This document shows positions 1-6,731 of a stretch of 9,177 nt of DNA, piece by piece (within the stretch, counting starts at the first letter, position 1; every line of letters begins with the position of its first letter). Both the position numbers and the translations under genes were made by a program. Source of the DNA: Bacillota bacterium. GTDB lineage: Bacteria > Bacillota > Desulfitobacteriia > Desulfitobacteriales > Desulfitobacteriaceae. The DNA is taken from NCBI GenBank assembly GCA_021849995.1, contig JAJZSC010000087.1, forward strand, positions 1 to 9,177, read 5' to 3'. The notes under the pieces were generated by a model. The model saw only the letters and a list, made by a program, of their open reading frames with translations, searched no databases and was not told where the DNA came from.

Positions 1-1130
1 CAGATAAAATTCTGCTAGACCTTCATATGAAACCATCTGATCTGGCCTGTGCCGTTATAGCAGGAAATACTACAATGACCCAACTCTTTTTAGGGATAGA
101 TGCCCGCTACATCCGTCTTGAGCCATATATTCCTACCCTTAATTTTTACCCTCCAGTTCAAGCAGGGCAAACCGGGCTTCACATTTCCTCCGAAGGTTTT
201 GTATATTCCTTTCCATGTGTTGCTAGCTATGTCGGTGGTGACATTGTTGCTGGAACACTTATCACTGGTATGAACGAATCAGATGAGTTACTCCTCTTTA
301 TTGATATCGGTACGAATGGCGAGATTGTCCTCGGTAACAAAGATTGGTTGGTATCTTGTGCTTGTTCTGCAGGTCCATGTTTCGAAGGTGGCGGAATTAC
401 CTTTGGAATGCGTGCAATGCCAGGAGCGATAGAGCACATTCGAATTAACCACAGAACCTTGGATGTAAAATTAAAGGTTATTGGTCAAGTACTACCTGTC
501 GGGATATGTGGGTCAGGTCTTGTCGATTGCCTTTCCGAGCTAAAAGAAGCAGGGATAATTGACAGAGCTGGTAATTTTCAAGTCGAACATCCCTCTAACT
601 CCCAAAGGGTAAGAATTACCCCCGAGGGTAAAGAATTTGTACTAGCTTGGGCACATCAGGCTGGTGGCGATAAAGATATTGTCATAACAGAAAATGATGT
701 GAAGAACTTAATCCGAGCCAAAGGTGCTATTTATGCTGGGATTCGAACTCTTCTACAAATGCTCTCGGTTGAAATTGATATGATAGACCGTATAGTTATC
801 GGTGGTGGATTTGGCAACTACCTGAATGTAGAAGACTCTATTAGAATTGGCTTACTTCCCGATCTTCCCCTTGACAAGTTTGAATTTATTGGGAATTCCT
901 CCGTAAAGGGAGCAAAACTAGCTTTATTATCTCAAGCAGCCTGGCTGGAAGCAGAAAAGCTCGCAAAAAAAATGACTTACATCGAACTATCAATAGGAAC
1001 CACTTTTATGGATGAGTTTGTCTCGGCCCTGTTTCTGCCACACACAGATTTTACACAATTTCCATCTGTACTGAGACTTGAAAGCAATGGAGGCAAGGAA
1101 TATGACAAAGTACATAGCGGTCGCGGGTAA
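1..1130 (+). CDS. acsV: AcsV/RACo-type reductive activator of the corrinoid iron-sulfur protein, C-terminal part (5' truncated by window)
   Basis: This is the C-terminal ATPase region (DUF4445) of the activator that uses ATP to drive reduction of inactive Co(II) corrinoid back to Co(I) in the corrinoid iron-sulfur protein; it acts in the cytoplasm. The frame is open to the window edge (first full codon at 3), and the ATG at 27 is internal, so about 375 residues are visible. The family is around 630 residues, so the N-terminal 2Fe-2S ferredoxin domain should lie upstream. Counting from the ATG at 27, visible marks are AGNTTM (12-17), the ASKHA phosphate motif DIGTNGE (93-99), a Cys-rich SCACSAGPCFEGGG (110-123), GICGSGLVD (159-167), the adenosine-site IGGGFGNYL (258-266) and a C-terminal MDEFVSALFLPHTD (328-341). 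The 3' end overlaps cooC by 29 bases. Identification is firm; the symbol follows common usage. Confidence 0.92.
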   Translation, partial: DKILLDLHMKPSDLACAVIAGNTTMTQLFLGIDARYIRLEPYIPTLNFYPPVQAGQTGLHISSEGFVYSFPCVASYVGGDIVAGTLITGMNESDELLLFIDIGTNGEIVLGNKDWLVSCACSAGPCFEGGGITFGMRAMPGAIEHIRINHRTLDVKLKVIGQVLPVGICGSGLVDCLSELKEAGIIDRAGNFQVEHPSNSQRVRITPEGKEFVLAWAHQAGGDKDIVITENDVKNLIRAKGAIYAGIRTLLQMLSVEIDMIDRIVIGGGFGNYLNVEDSIRIGLLPDLPLDKFEFIGNSSVKGAKLALLSQAAWLEAEKLAKKMTYIELSIGTTFMDEFVSALFLPHTDFTQFPSVLRLESNGGKEYDKVHSGRG

Positions 1131-1860
1131 AGGAGGAGTTGGTAAGACAACTGTTACAGCGTTACTTCTAAGACAATTGATTCAGCATAAGCCAGACGTT
1201 TCCATCCTAGCAGTAGACGCAGACCCAAATGCTAATTTAAATGAAGCTCTGGGTTTTACTGTTTCGTCCACAATTTCTGATTTATTAGAAGAGACAAAAA
1301 ATCCTAAAGCAATTCCAGCTGGTATGCCTAAAGACATCTTTATCGAATATAAGCTTCAGCAATCACTTATCGAATCAAACCAGATTGATCTGTTAGTGAT
1401 GGGAGGACCACAAGGTCCAGGTTGCTACTGCTACCCTAATGATATTTTACGTCGTTACCTTACTACCCTTGGTGAAAATTACGATTATGTATTTATTGAT
1501 ACTGAAGCCGGACTAGAACATATTAGCCGTCGAACAATTCCGCAAATTGACATTATGTTCGTAATAAGCGATTGTTCAGCCCGAGGAATCCGTTCGGCCG
1601 GTAGGGTTTATGAGCTAATTCAAGGACTTAAATCTTCAGTAAAGAGTGTTTACTTTATAGTCACTAAGACTACACCAGGTAGCCTAAATGCACTCGAAGG
1701 AGAAATCGTCCAAACTAAACTTAATCTAATCGGTGATGTGCCATTAGATCCCCTGGTAACTGAGCAGGATCTTGCAGGACGTGCCCTCTTTAATCTTCCA
1801 GATAATTCTATTTCAGTTCAAGCCATCAATTCTATACTTCAAAAATCTCAAGCAATTTAG
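1102..1860 (+). CDS. cooC: CooC-type nickel-insertion ATPase for CO dehydrogenase/acetyl-CoA synthase
   Basis: This is a cytoplasmic P-loop ATPase of the MinD/SIMIBI class that matures the nickel-containing active site of carbon monoxide dehydrogenase. The 252-residue product has the deviant Walker A GKGGVGKTT (9-17), switch I region DADPNAN (39-45), the CooC signature Cys-X-Cys within GPGCYCYP (C108 and C110), which binds metal at the dimer interface in characterised CooC, and a Walker B/switch II DTEAGLEH (133-140). I place the start at the ATG at 1102 because GGAGG at 1089-1093 sits eight bases before it and the P-loop then begins at residue 9, as in the family. An in-frame ATG at 1078 would add eight residues and has no such spacing. 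The gene starts inside the end of acsV, which suggests translational coupling. The acs gene neighbours support a role in acetyl-CoA synthase/CODH maturation. Confidence 0.93.
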   Translation: MTKYIAVAGKGGVGKTTVTALLLRQLIQHKPDVSILAVDADPNANLNEALGFTVSSTISDLLEETKNPKAIPAGMPKDIFIEYKLQQSLIESNQIDLLVMGGPQGPGCYCYPNDILRRYLTTLGENYDYVFIDTEAGLEHISRRTIPQIDIMFVISDCSARGIRSAGRVYELIQGLKSSVKSVYFIVTKTTPGSLNALEGEIVQTKLNLIGDVPLDPLVTEQDLAGRALFNLPDNSISVQAINSILQKSQAI

Positions 1861-1962
1861 TTTTACTGTCCATATGGCAAAATTCCTATTAAATCTGGTT
1901 TTCAAGCAATTAACATTATCCACCTATCTAAATTTTTACCGTTAGAAAGGAGAGATGTGATT

Positions 1963-2928
1963 ATGCCTGTTGCTATTGTTAAAGAAAAATACGCAAGCAG
2001 GGTTGGGGAAGTAGTTATTGGAGCTACCCAAGAACAGGGTGGTACCCGAACCTCAGTTATCACAGTAGGCGGAGATAGTACCTTGCCATTTCTACACTTT
2101 GAAGGAAAGGTTCAAAACCGGCCGGTAATTGCGCTAGAAGTAACTGATGTCGTTCCTCCATGGAACAATATTATTAAGAGTTCATTTGAAGGAGTTATTG
2201 ATAACCCAGCTGCCTGGGCTAAAAGATGTGTCGAAGAGTTCGGGGCAGACTTGGTATATTTAAAACTCATCGGTGCAGACCCCGAAGGGGCCAATCGCAG
2301 TCCGGAAGAGTGTGCTCAAACAGTCAAGGAGGTATTATCAGCAATCGGGGTACCCCTTATTGTCGGTGGTTGTGAAGATCCTGAAAAGGACAACGCAGTA
2401 TTAGCTGCTGTAGCAGAAGCAGCCGCTGGTGAAAACTTACTAATTGGTTTTGCAGAGCAAGATAACTATAAATCCATAGCAGCAGCAGCTATGGTTCATA
2501 AACATAGTGTCATAGCGCGTTCACCGCTTGATATCAACATTTGTAAGCAGTTAAACATTCTTATCAATGAAATGGGGCTTCCACTTAATCGAATAGTAAT
2601 TGACCCAATGATTGGAGGACTTGGGTACGGAATAGAGTATGCTTACTCAATCATGGAACGAGCTCGACTAGGAGCTCTCGCTAACGATAAAATGCTTTCG
2701 ATGCCTGTTATTTGTACTGTTGGCTACGAGGCTAACAGAGCCAAAGAAGCAAATGTATCCGCCGACGAATTTCCCGGTTGGGGAGAGCTTGAGGAAAGAA
2801 CCACTTTATGGGAAACATTAACTGCGACTGCTTTAATCCAAGCAGGGGCCAGTATCCTATTAATGAGAAATCCTAACGCCTTAAGGCTTGTTCAAGCAAA
2901 TATCGCTGATTTAATGGAAGGGAATTAA
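1963..2928 (+). CDS. acsD: Corrinoid iron-sulfur protein small subunit (AcsD/CdhD family)
   Basis: This encodes the small subunit of the heterodimeric corrinoid iron-sulfur protein, which carries the methyl group from methyltetrahydrofolate to acetyl-CoA synthase. The 321-residue product matches the TIM-barrel small subunit as I remember it from Moorella, with conserved blocks ATQEQGGTR (21-29), LPFLHFEG (41-48), GADPEGAN (104-111), the HKHSVIARSPLDINICKQLN block (179-198) and DPMIGGLGYGIEY (214-226). Its large-subunit partner AcsC, which has the 4Fe-4S cluster, is not in the window. The start is a choice between GTG at 1957 and ATG at 1963, two codons apart. AAAGGAGAG at 1946-1954 is four bases from the GTG core and ten from the ATG. 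I prefer the ATG because it aligns with the Moorella N-terminus without a gap. A gap of about 100 bases separates it from cooC, with no clear terminator there. Confidence 0.94.
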   Translation: MPVAIVKEKYASRVGEVVIGATQEQGGTRTSVITVGGDSTLPFLHFEGKVQNRPVIALEVTDVVPPWNNIIKSSFEGVIDNPAAWAKRCVEEFGADLVYLKLIGADPEGANRSPEECAQTVKEVLSAIGVPLIVGGCEDPEKDNAVLAAVAEAAAGENLLIGFAEQDNYKSIAAAAMVHKHSVIARSPLDINICKQLNILINEMGLPLNRIVIDPMIGGLGYGIEYAYSIMERARLGALANDKMLSMPVICTVGYEANRAKEANVSADEFPGWGELEERTTLWETLTATALIQAGASILLMRNPNALRLVQANIADLMEGN

Positions 2929-2981
2929 ATTAGTTACCTTACTAATTGTTATCAACATAGAACTAAGAAGAGGGAAAGGAC

Positions 2982-3785
2982 GTGGGTGAATTGATAATTA
3001 TCGGTGAACGGATCAACGGTATGTTTACGGACATAGGAGATGCTTTGCGCAACAAAGATCCAAAAGCAATCCAGGCTTGGGCTGTCAAGCAATATGAAGG
3101 AGGGGCGCATTATCTGGATGTTAATTCCGGCCCTGCTATTCCGACTGATGAAAGGCCTGAAGCATATGCTTGGATGGTTAACGTAATTCAAGAAGTTTGT
3201 GACTTACCTCTGTGTCTAGATTCTACAAACTATAATGCAATTGAGGAAGGGCTTAAGCTATGCAAACGCCCAGCGATGATTAACTCCTGTCCCGCAGAAC
3301 GTTCAAAAATTGAGCGCGTTTTCCCTATGGCAGTTCAATACAATGCTAGCTTGATTGGTCTTACCATGGATAAAAAAGGTATCCCCAAGGATAGCGAAAA
3401 TAGAATTGCCTTTGCGATGGAATTGGTCGCAGCAGCTGATGAATTTGGTCTCCCAATCGAAGATCTTTATATTGATCCACTTATCCTTCCAGTTAATGTT
3501 GCACAAGAGCATGCTCCAGAAGTCTTGGAAACTATCAAAATGGTGAAAACCTTGGCAAATCCCGCCCCAAGAACAGTTCTGGGTTTATCAAACGTCTCTC
3601 AGAAATCACCTAACCGCCACCTTATTAACCGTACTTTCTTAGCGATGGCTATGTCAGCTGGATTAGATGCAGCCATTATGGACGCTAATGACGATGACCT
3701 GGTAGATGTTGCGGCTACAGCGCAAATACTTTTAAACAAGAGTATTTATGCTGATTCTTATTTAAAAGTATTTAGAAGTCGCTAA
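2982..3785 (+). CDS. acsE: 5-methyltetrahydrofolate:corrinoid iron-sulfur protein methyltransferase
   Basis: This enzyme transfers the N5-methyl group of methyltetrahydrofolate to cob(I)amide of the corrinoid iron-sulfur protein, linking the methyl branch of the Wood-Ljungdahl pathway to acetyl-CoA synthesis. The 267-residue product is a full-length pterin-binding TIM barrel (Moorella MeTr is about 262). It starts with IIGERINGMF and keeps the folate-site residues: D80 in LCLDSTN (Moorella D75), N101 in AMINS (N96), D165 in YIDPLI (D160) and N204 in GLSNVSQ (N199). The start is GTG at 2982, with AAGAGGG at 2968-2974 as Shine-Dalgarno. A TTG at 2991, nine bases on, would align exactly with the Moorella start and has AAAGGA ten bases upstream, so the first three residues are uncertain. 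It is the last gene before the operon terminator. Confidence 0.94.
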   Translation: MGELIIIGERINGMFTDIGDALRNKDPKAIQAWAVKQYEGGAHYLDVNSGPAIPTDERPEAYAWMVNVIQEVCDLPLCLDSTNYNAIEEGLKLCKRPAMINSCPAERSKIERVFPMAVQYNASLIGLTMDKKGIPKDSENRIAFAMELVAAADEFGLPIEDLYIDPLILPVNVAQEHAPEVLETIKMVKTLANPAPRTVLGLSNVSQKSPNRHLINRTFLAMAMSAGLDAAIMDANDDDLVDVAATAQILLNKSIYADSYLKVFRSR

Positions 3786-3833
3786 TAAAGATTTCTAAAT
3801 TTATTCAGGTAAGTCTGGTTCAAGTATTGCTAT

Positions 3834-3872
3834 AAAGTTTAGCCTCCATCCAACTGGGGGCTAAACTTTTTT
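3834..3872 (+). terminator. Strong rho-independent terminator of the acs operon
   Basis: The arms 3834-3848 and 3855-3869 form a 15-base-pair stem with one G-T wobble (3845/3858), a six-base loop TCCAAC and a following T run to 3872. It lies 48 bases after the acsE stop codon and separates the acs genes from the next gene, which carries its own ribosome binding site. Confidence 0.93.
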
Positions 3873-3890
3873 CATTATTTTAGCCATCTC

Positions 3891-3920
3891 TTCATATGAA
3901 TTATAGACAAATTCTATGAA
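3891..3920. repeat. Imperfect inverted repeat upstream of the 489-residue gene (possible operator)
   Basis: TTCATA (3891-3896) pairs with TATGAA (3915-3920) and GAATT (3898-3902) with AATTC (3910-3914). This gives 11 base pairs with one bulged T and a seven-base loop. It is not followed by a T run, so it is not a terminator. It sits 20 bases before the Shine-Dalgarno sequence of the next gene, where an operator or promoter would be expected. A weak -10-like TATAGA (3902-3907) lies inside it, but I see no good -35 box. Confidence 0.5.
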
Positions 3921-3953
3921 GAAAATCTGAGAAAATAGTGGAGGTGGACAAAC

Positions 3954-5423
3954 GTGGAAACTTACTACAATAATGATCCCAAAATTCAGGAATGGATTGA
4001 TCAGATAATCGAAAAACTATTTACTGCTTGTCTATTGTCAGGTGCTGACGCTGATTCAGAGTTTGCACGCGGAACTGAAGTCGTGCAAAAAATTGCTTCA
4101 TGTATGTTAGAAATGTCTGATTTACCACCTGAATTGTTGTTCGATGGGCTTCAACAATTGCTTGGGCAGCGACTGCCAGATACCAGGGTGATAGATAATT
4201 TTCCGGTATTTTATGAGTACATGGACAGAATGATTAAAGAGGGAATCCTCGCTACAACTGGCGATAAAGTTCTAGGAATCCCTCAGTCTCACATCCCTGA
4301 AACTCTAACAGAAACCCCCACTCCTTTCACCCTTTTGGATAATCGGTCAACACTAAGTTCAAAAATAAGCATTTCACGCTTTCCACGTCCAGCTCAATTG
4401 CCGGGTTCCCAATCATATTCCGTTTCCCTACGACACCTGCTTGAATCTAATCTAAATGAAAATGTCCCTTCGACTACAACCGACGAGAATTTAATCAAGT
4501 ATATAGATAAAGAAGGAATTGCCGCAATGGTGGAAACACAGTCAACTCCTGCAATATCCGAAGCCAAAGATACCATTGCAATACCCGAAGCCAAAGAAAC
4601 CATTGCAAGCCAAAAAACTAGATCAATAACTCCAGAATATGAATTTTCCCAGGAAGCTTTAACCGAAACACTAGATTTACTAACCTCTATACCTCAAATC
4701 GAACAATTGATGGAAAAAAATAAAAGACGCGTTCAATTTATACCTGAAAAACCAAATAATGCATCCTCTACGAAATCCTTATTAAACACCATAATTAGTA
4801 ATCGAACAATCATTAAAGAAAAATCGGGCAACTGTAAAACTACTGCAACTTGTTCTAGCGTTCAGTATCCAAATACTCAATGCATACCTCAAATTGACGA
4901 TCGCAGCAGCCCTTCAAGTTCGATTAACTCCATAGACCCATCAAATATTCCTTCAAAGATAGGCCTATCGACTACTGGTATATTCAGTGAAACTGAAGTT
5001 GATCATAGAGCAAGCTCCTCAGCAATAAAAATAGTTAACAAGAAACAAATAGTAAGTGATACAGATATAGAGAAGTTATCAAGTCAGTCAACCAACATTA
5101 AACCATCTTCATCTATATCAAGTCCCTTACCCAAAGCCCGTGTAGTTAAAAGTTCACAAATCCCTATAGAAGCTGAGCGTCTCGCACTGGTACTAAAACA
5201 ATTTTTTCCGAACTCGTTAATTAAGTGGAATTTAGCGCTTGGGAAATACTCTTTTTTAGCCCAAGTTGAAAAATTACTTGTTTTTCAAAGTAATAATCCC
5301 TTGGATAACCATAAAGTGTGCCAGGAGATGATCAGGCAAGGTTGGAGAGTATTTTGCTGTGCTAGTGAAGATTTAGCTTTCCCTAGAAGGCTAGAAAGGG
5401 GTCTTCGCAACACCCTACGTTAA
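3954..5423 (+). CDS. Uncharacterised 489-residue protein with disordered linker and compact C-terminal domain
   Basis: I do not recognise this protein. The start is a GTG with an excellent Shine-Dalgarno GGAGGTGG (3940-3947) six bases before it. Three parts are visible. Residues 1-100 are hydrophobic-patterned and probably helical (for example EWIDQIIEKLF and PPELLFDGLQQLLGQ). Residues about 105-400 are rich in Ser, Thr, Asn, Pro, Ile and Lys with little hydrophobic patterning except near 233-260, as expected of a disordered linker; they contain a nine-residue tandem repeat (AISEAKDTI/AIPEAKETI, 200-217). Residues 405-489 return to an ordered alpha/beta pattern ending in GWRVFCCASEDL and FPRRLERGLR. 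No signal peptide or membrane segment is apparent, so it is probably cytoplasmic. It lies between the acs terminator and degS as a single-gene unit. The ORF, start and ordered ends argue that it is a real gene; function is unknown. Confidence 0.85.
   Translation: METYYNNDPKIQEWIDQIIEKLFTACLLSGADADSEFARGTEVVQKIASCMLEMSDLPPELLFDGLQQLLGQRLPDTRVIDNFPVFYEYMDRMIKEGILATTGDKVLGIPQSHIPETLTETPTPFTLLDNRSTLSSKISISRFPRPAQLPGSQSYSVSLRHLLESNLNENVPSTTTDENLIKYIDKEGIAAMVETQSTPAISEAKDTIAIPEAKETIASQKTRSITPEYEFSQEALTETLDLLTSIPQIEQLMEKNKRRVQFIPEKPNNASSTKSLLNTIISNRTIIKEKSGNCKTTATCSSVQYPNTQCIPQIDDRSSPSSSINSIDPSNIPSKIGLSTTGIFSETEVDHRASSSAIKIVNKKQIVSDTDIEKLSSQSTNIKPSSSISSPLPKARVVKSSQIPIEAERLALVLKQFFPNSLIKWNLALGKYSFLAQVEKLLVFQSNNPLDNHKVCQEMIRQGWRVFCCASEDLAFPRRLERGLRNTLR
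4551..4604 (+). repeat. Two tandem 27-bp units inside the uncharacterised gene
   Basis: Unit one is 4551-4577 and unit two 4578-4604. They are identical at 25 of 27 positions and encode AISEAKDTI and AIPEAKETI. The in-frame duplication is within the linker and looks recent because the DNA copies are so similar. Confidence 0.85.
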
Positions 5424-5470
5424 AGTAAGAATAATGAGTATAGGACTAAAGGGTACCCTATTAAGTGACA

Positions 5471-5503
5471 TTAGCCCTATTTCAGCAGGCTAAATAGCTT
5501 TTT
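5471..5503 (+). terminator. Modest intrinsic terminator after the uncharacterised gene
   Basis: Two overlapping hairpins are possible before the T run at 5499-5503. TTAGCC (5471-5476) can pair with GGCTAA (5488-5493) over an 11-base loop. Alternatively AGC plus TATTT (5473-5475, 5478-5482) can pair with AAATA plus GCT (5492-5499) with a two-base bulge, which ends directly at the T run. Either would be weaker than the acs terminator, so read-through into degS is plausible. The same bases also take part in a long-range pairing with the degS ribosome binding region. Confidence 0.55.
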
Positions 5504-5585
5504 CATTATTTAAGTAGGAAATAGAACTTATGTGTCGAATAACACATTATAAATACTATTTCTAGACCTGCTGAAATGAGGGACT
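5473..5585 (+). promoter_or_regulatory. Leader of degS: long-range inverted repeat occluding the Shine-Dalgarno sequence
   Basis: All 25 bases of 5473-5497 can pair with 5556-5585, leaving only five bulged bases, all on the 3' arm (5561, 5562, 5566, 5578, 5583). The core is 11 uninterrupted pairs, 5479-5489 with 5567-5577. The outer part pairs CCCT (5475-5478) with AGGG (5579-5582), which is most of the degS Shine-Dalgarno. The 5' arm contains the upstream terminator hairpin, so the two folds exclude each other. The 58-base enclosed loop holds the T run and a small hairpin, ATGTGT (5530-5535) with ACACAT (5542-5547). A weak -10-like TATAAA lies at 5548-5553 without a good -35; a transcript starting there would lack the 5' arm. 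The pairing is seen in the sequence; the regulatory role is inference. Confidence 0.55.
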
Positions 5586-5588
5586 TTA

Positions 5589-6731
5589 ATGTCTGACCGG
5601 CTGAATCAAATTTTAAATGATACTCTTTTAGTCATTGAATCAGGGAAAGAGGAGATTTTTTACATTGCTGAATCTACGAGAGCAGAAACTCAAAGACTAA
5701 TTCAGGAGCTCGCCCAACTTCGACAAGAAATCGTTGAGCTAATTGAAAATGTGGATACTCAGCAAAAGATTAAAAGAAGAATGCGACAAAAGCTGATGGA
5801 AGTAAGCCGTGACTATAAGCGTTATACCGAAACAGATATGATGGAAACATATTCTCAAGCTAAAGATGCCCAAGTAACCTTACAGCTCTTACAAGCAAGA
5901 GAGCTCCAGCTTCGTAGCCGAAGAGATGAAATAGAGCGTTCTTTGCGTCAGATGCAAAATACTATCGAACGAGCAGAAAATTTAATGACCCAAGTTAGTA
6001 CTGCAATTAATTTCCTGACCGGTGGAATTGAGGAAATCAATCAGATACAAAACATAGAGCAACGACAAGAGATTGGTCTTCGTGTTATAAAAGCGCAGGA
6101 GGAGGAGCGAAGGAGAGTTGCCCGTGAGATTCATGATGGACCGGCTCAGACACTTGCTAATATTGTTCTGCGTCTAGAAATTGCTGAGAAACTTTTAGAG
6201 CTGGATCCTAAAAGGACAAAAAATGAATTAAATGATTTAAAAAATCTTGTAAGGGCAAACCTTCAAGATATTAGAAGAATCATCTTTGATTTAAGACCAA
6301 TGGCTCTAGACGATCTTGGGATAGTTCCTGCTATTAAAAAATATATTGATAACTTCCAGGAAACCTATGGAATACGTTGTGATTTGGTTGTGGAAGGAAG
6401 AGAAAGAAGACTTCTTCCAGCTATGGAAGTAGCTTTATTTAGACTTATTCAGGAAGGCATGACTAATGTTGCACGACATGCTTTTACAATCGATTCTAAA
6501 ATCATCCTTCAGTTTCAGGAAGACTGGACCAAGGCTAAAATCATTGATTACGGACGAGGATTTAACCCTAAAAATGCGTTGGAAGCACCCGGAGAACACT
6601 TTGGCCTTATCGGTATGCGCGAACGTGTCGAAATGTTCTCGGGACGTTTTTCAATACAATCCTCTTCAGGTGCAGGTACAACCCTTGAGTTTTCAATTCC
6701 TTTCAAAAAAGAAGAGAGTGATCAAACATGA
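5589..6731 (+). CDS. degS: DegS-like cytoplasmic sensor histidine kinase
   Basis: This soluble two-component kinase is expected to phosphorylate, and probably dephosphorylate, the DegU-like regulator encoded next to it. The 380-residue product is close to Bacillus DegS (385) and shares its order: an N-terminal DegS sensor domain (about 1-165) that is charged, heptad-like and coiled-coil forming with no membrane segment; a HisKA_3 dimerisation and phosphotransfer domain with EEERRRVAREIHDGPAQ, where H182 is the phospho-acceptor; LRPMALDDLG (235-244); and a HATPase_c domain with N box QEGMTNVARHA (288-298), G1 DYGRG (320-324, Tyr where Asn is usual), G2 FGLIGMRERV (338-347) and G3 GAGTTLEF (361-368). 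The start is ATG 5589, with GAGGGA (5578-5583) five bases upstream. Its stop overlaps the degU start. The signal sensed and targets cannot be read here, and the symbol rests on similarity. Confidence 0.9.
   Translation: MSDRLNQILNDTLLVIESGKEEIFYIAESTRAETQRLIQELAQLRQEIVELIENVDTQQKIKRRMRQKLMEVSRDYKRYTETDMMETYSQAKDAQVTLQLLQARELQLRSRRDEIERSLRQMQNTIERAENLMTQVSTAINFLTGGIEEINQIQNIEQRQEIGLRVIKAQEEERRRVAREIHDGPAQTLANIVLRLEIAEKLLELDPKRTKNELNDLKNLVRANLQDIRRIIFDLRPMALDDLGIVPAIKKYIDNFQETYGIRCDLVVEGRERRLLPAMEVALFRLIQEGMTNVARHAFTIDSKIILQFQEDWTKAKIIDYGRGFNPKNALEAPGEHFGLIGMRERVEMFSGRFSIQSSSGAGTTLEFSIPFKKEESDQT

Noticed and set aside
1848..1911. Direct repeat TCAAGCAATT at 1848-1857 and 1902-1911
   Set aside because: Ten bases in AT-rich sequence at the cooC end and in the cooC-acsD gap; no further structure, so I cannot separate it from chance.
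1910..1938. TTAACA in the cooC-acsD gap as a possible -35 box for acsD
   Set aside because: No acceptable -10 box at a usual spacing; the gene is most simply read from the operon upstream.
2928..2947. Inverted repeat AATTAGT/ACTAATT with a six-base loop right after the acsD stop codon
   Set aside because: A seven-pair AT-only-rich stem with no T run; too weak for a terminator, and acsE continues the operon 34 bases later.
2952..3191. Reverse-strand open frame of 79 codons opposite acsE, and similar reverse frames at 227-439, 2112-2294, 3303-3512, 4394-4603 and 8194-8424
   Set aside because: All lie opposite well-supported genes, lack recognisable domains and have no convincing ribosome binding sites; they are shadows.
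6192..6214. Inverted repeat CTTTTAG/CTAAAAG within degS
   Set aside because: It lies inside a conserved coding region with no following T run or other supporting signal.
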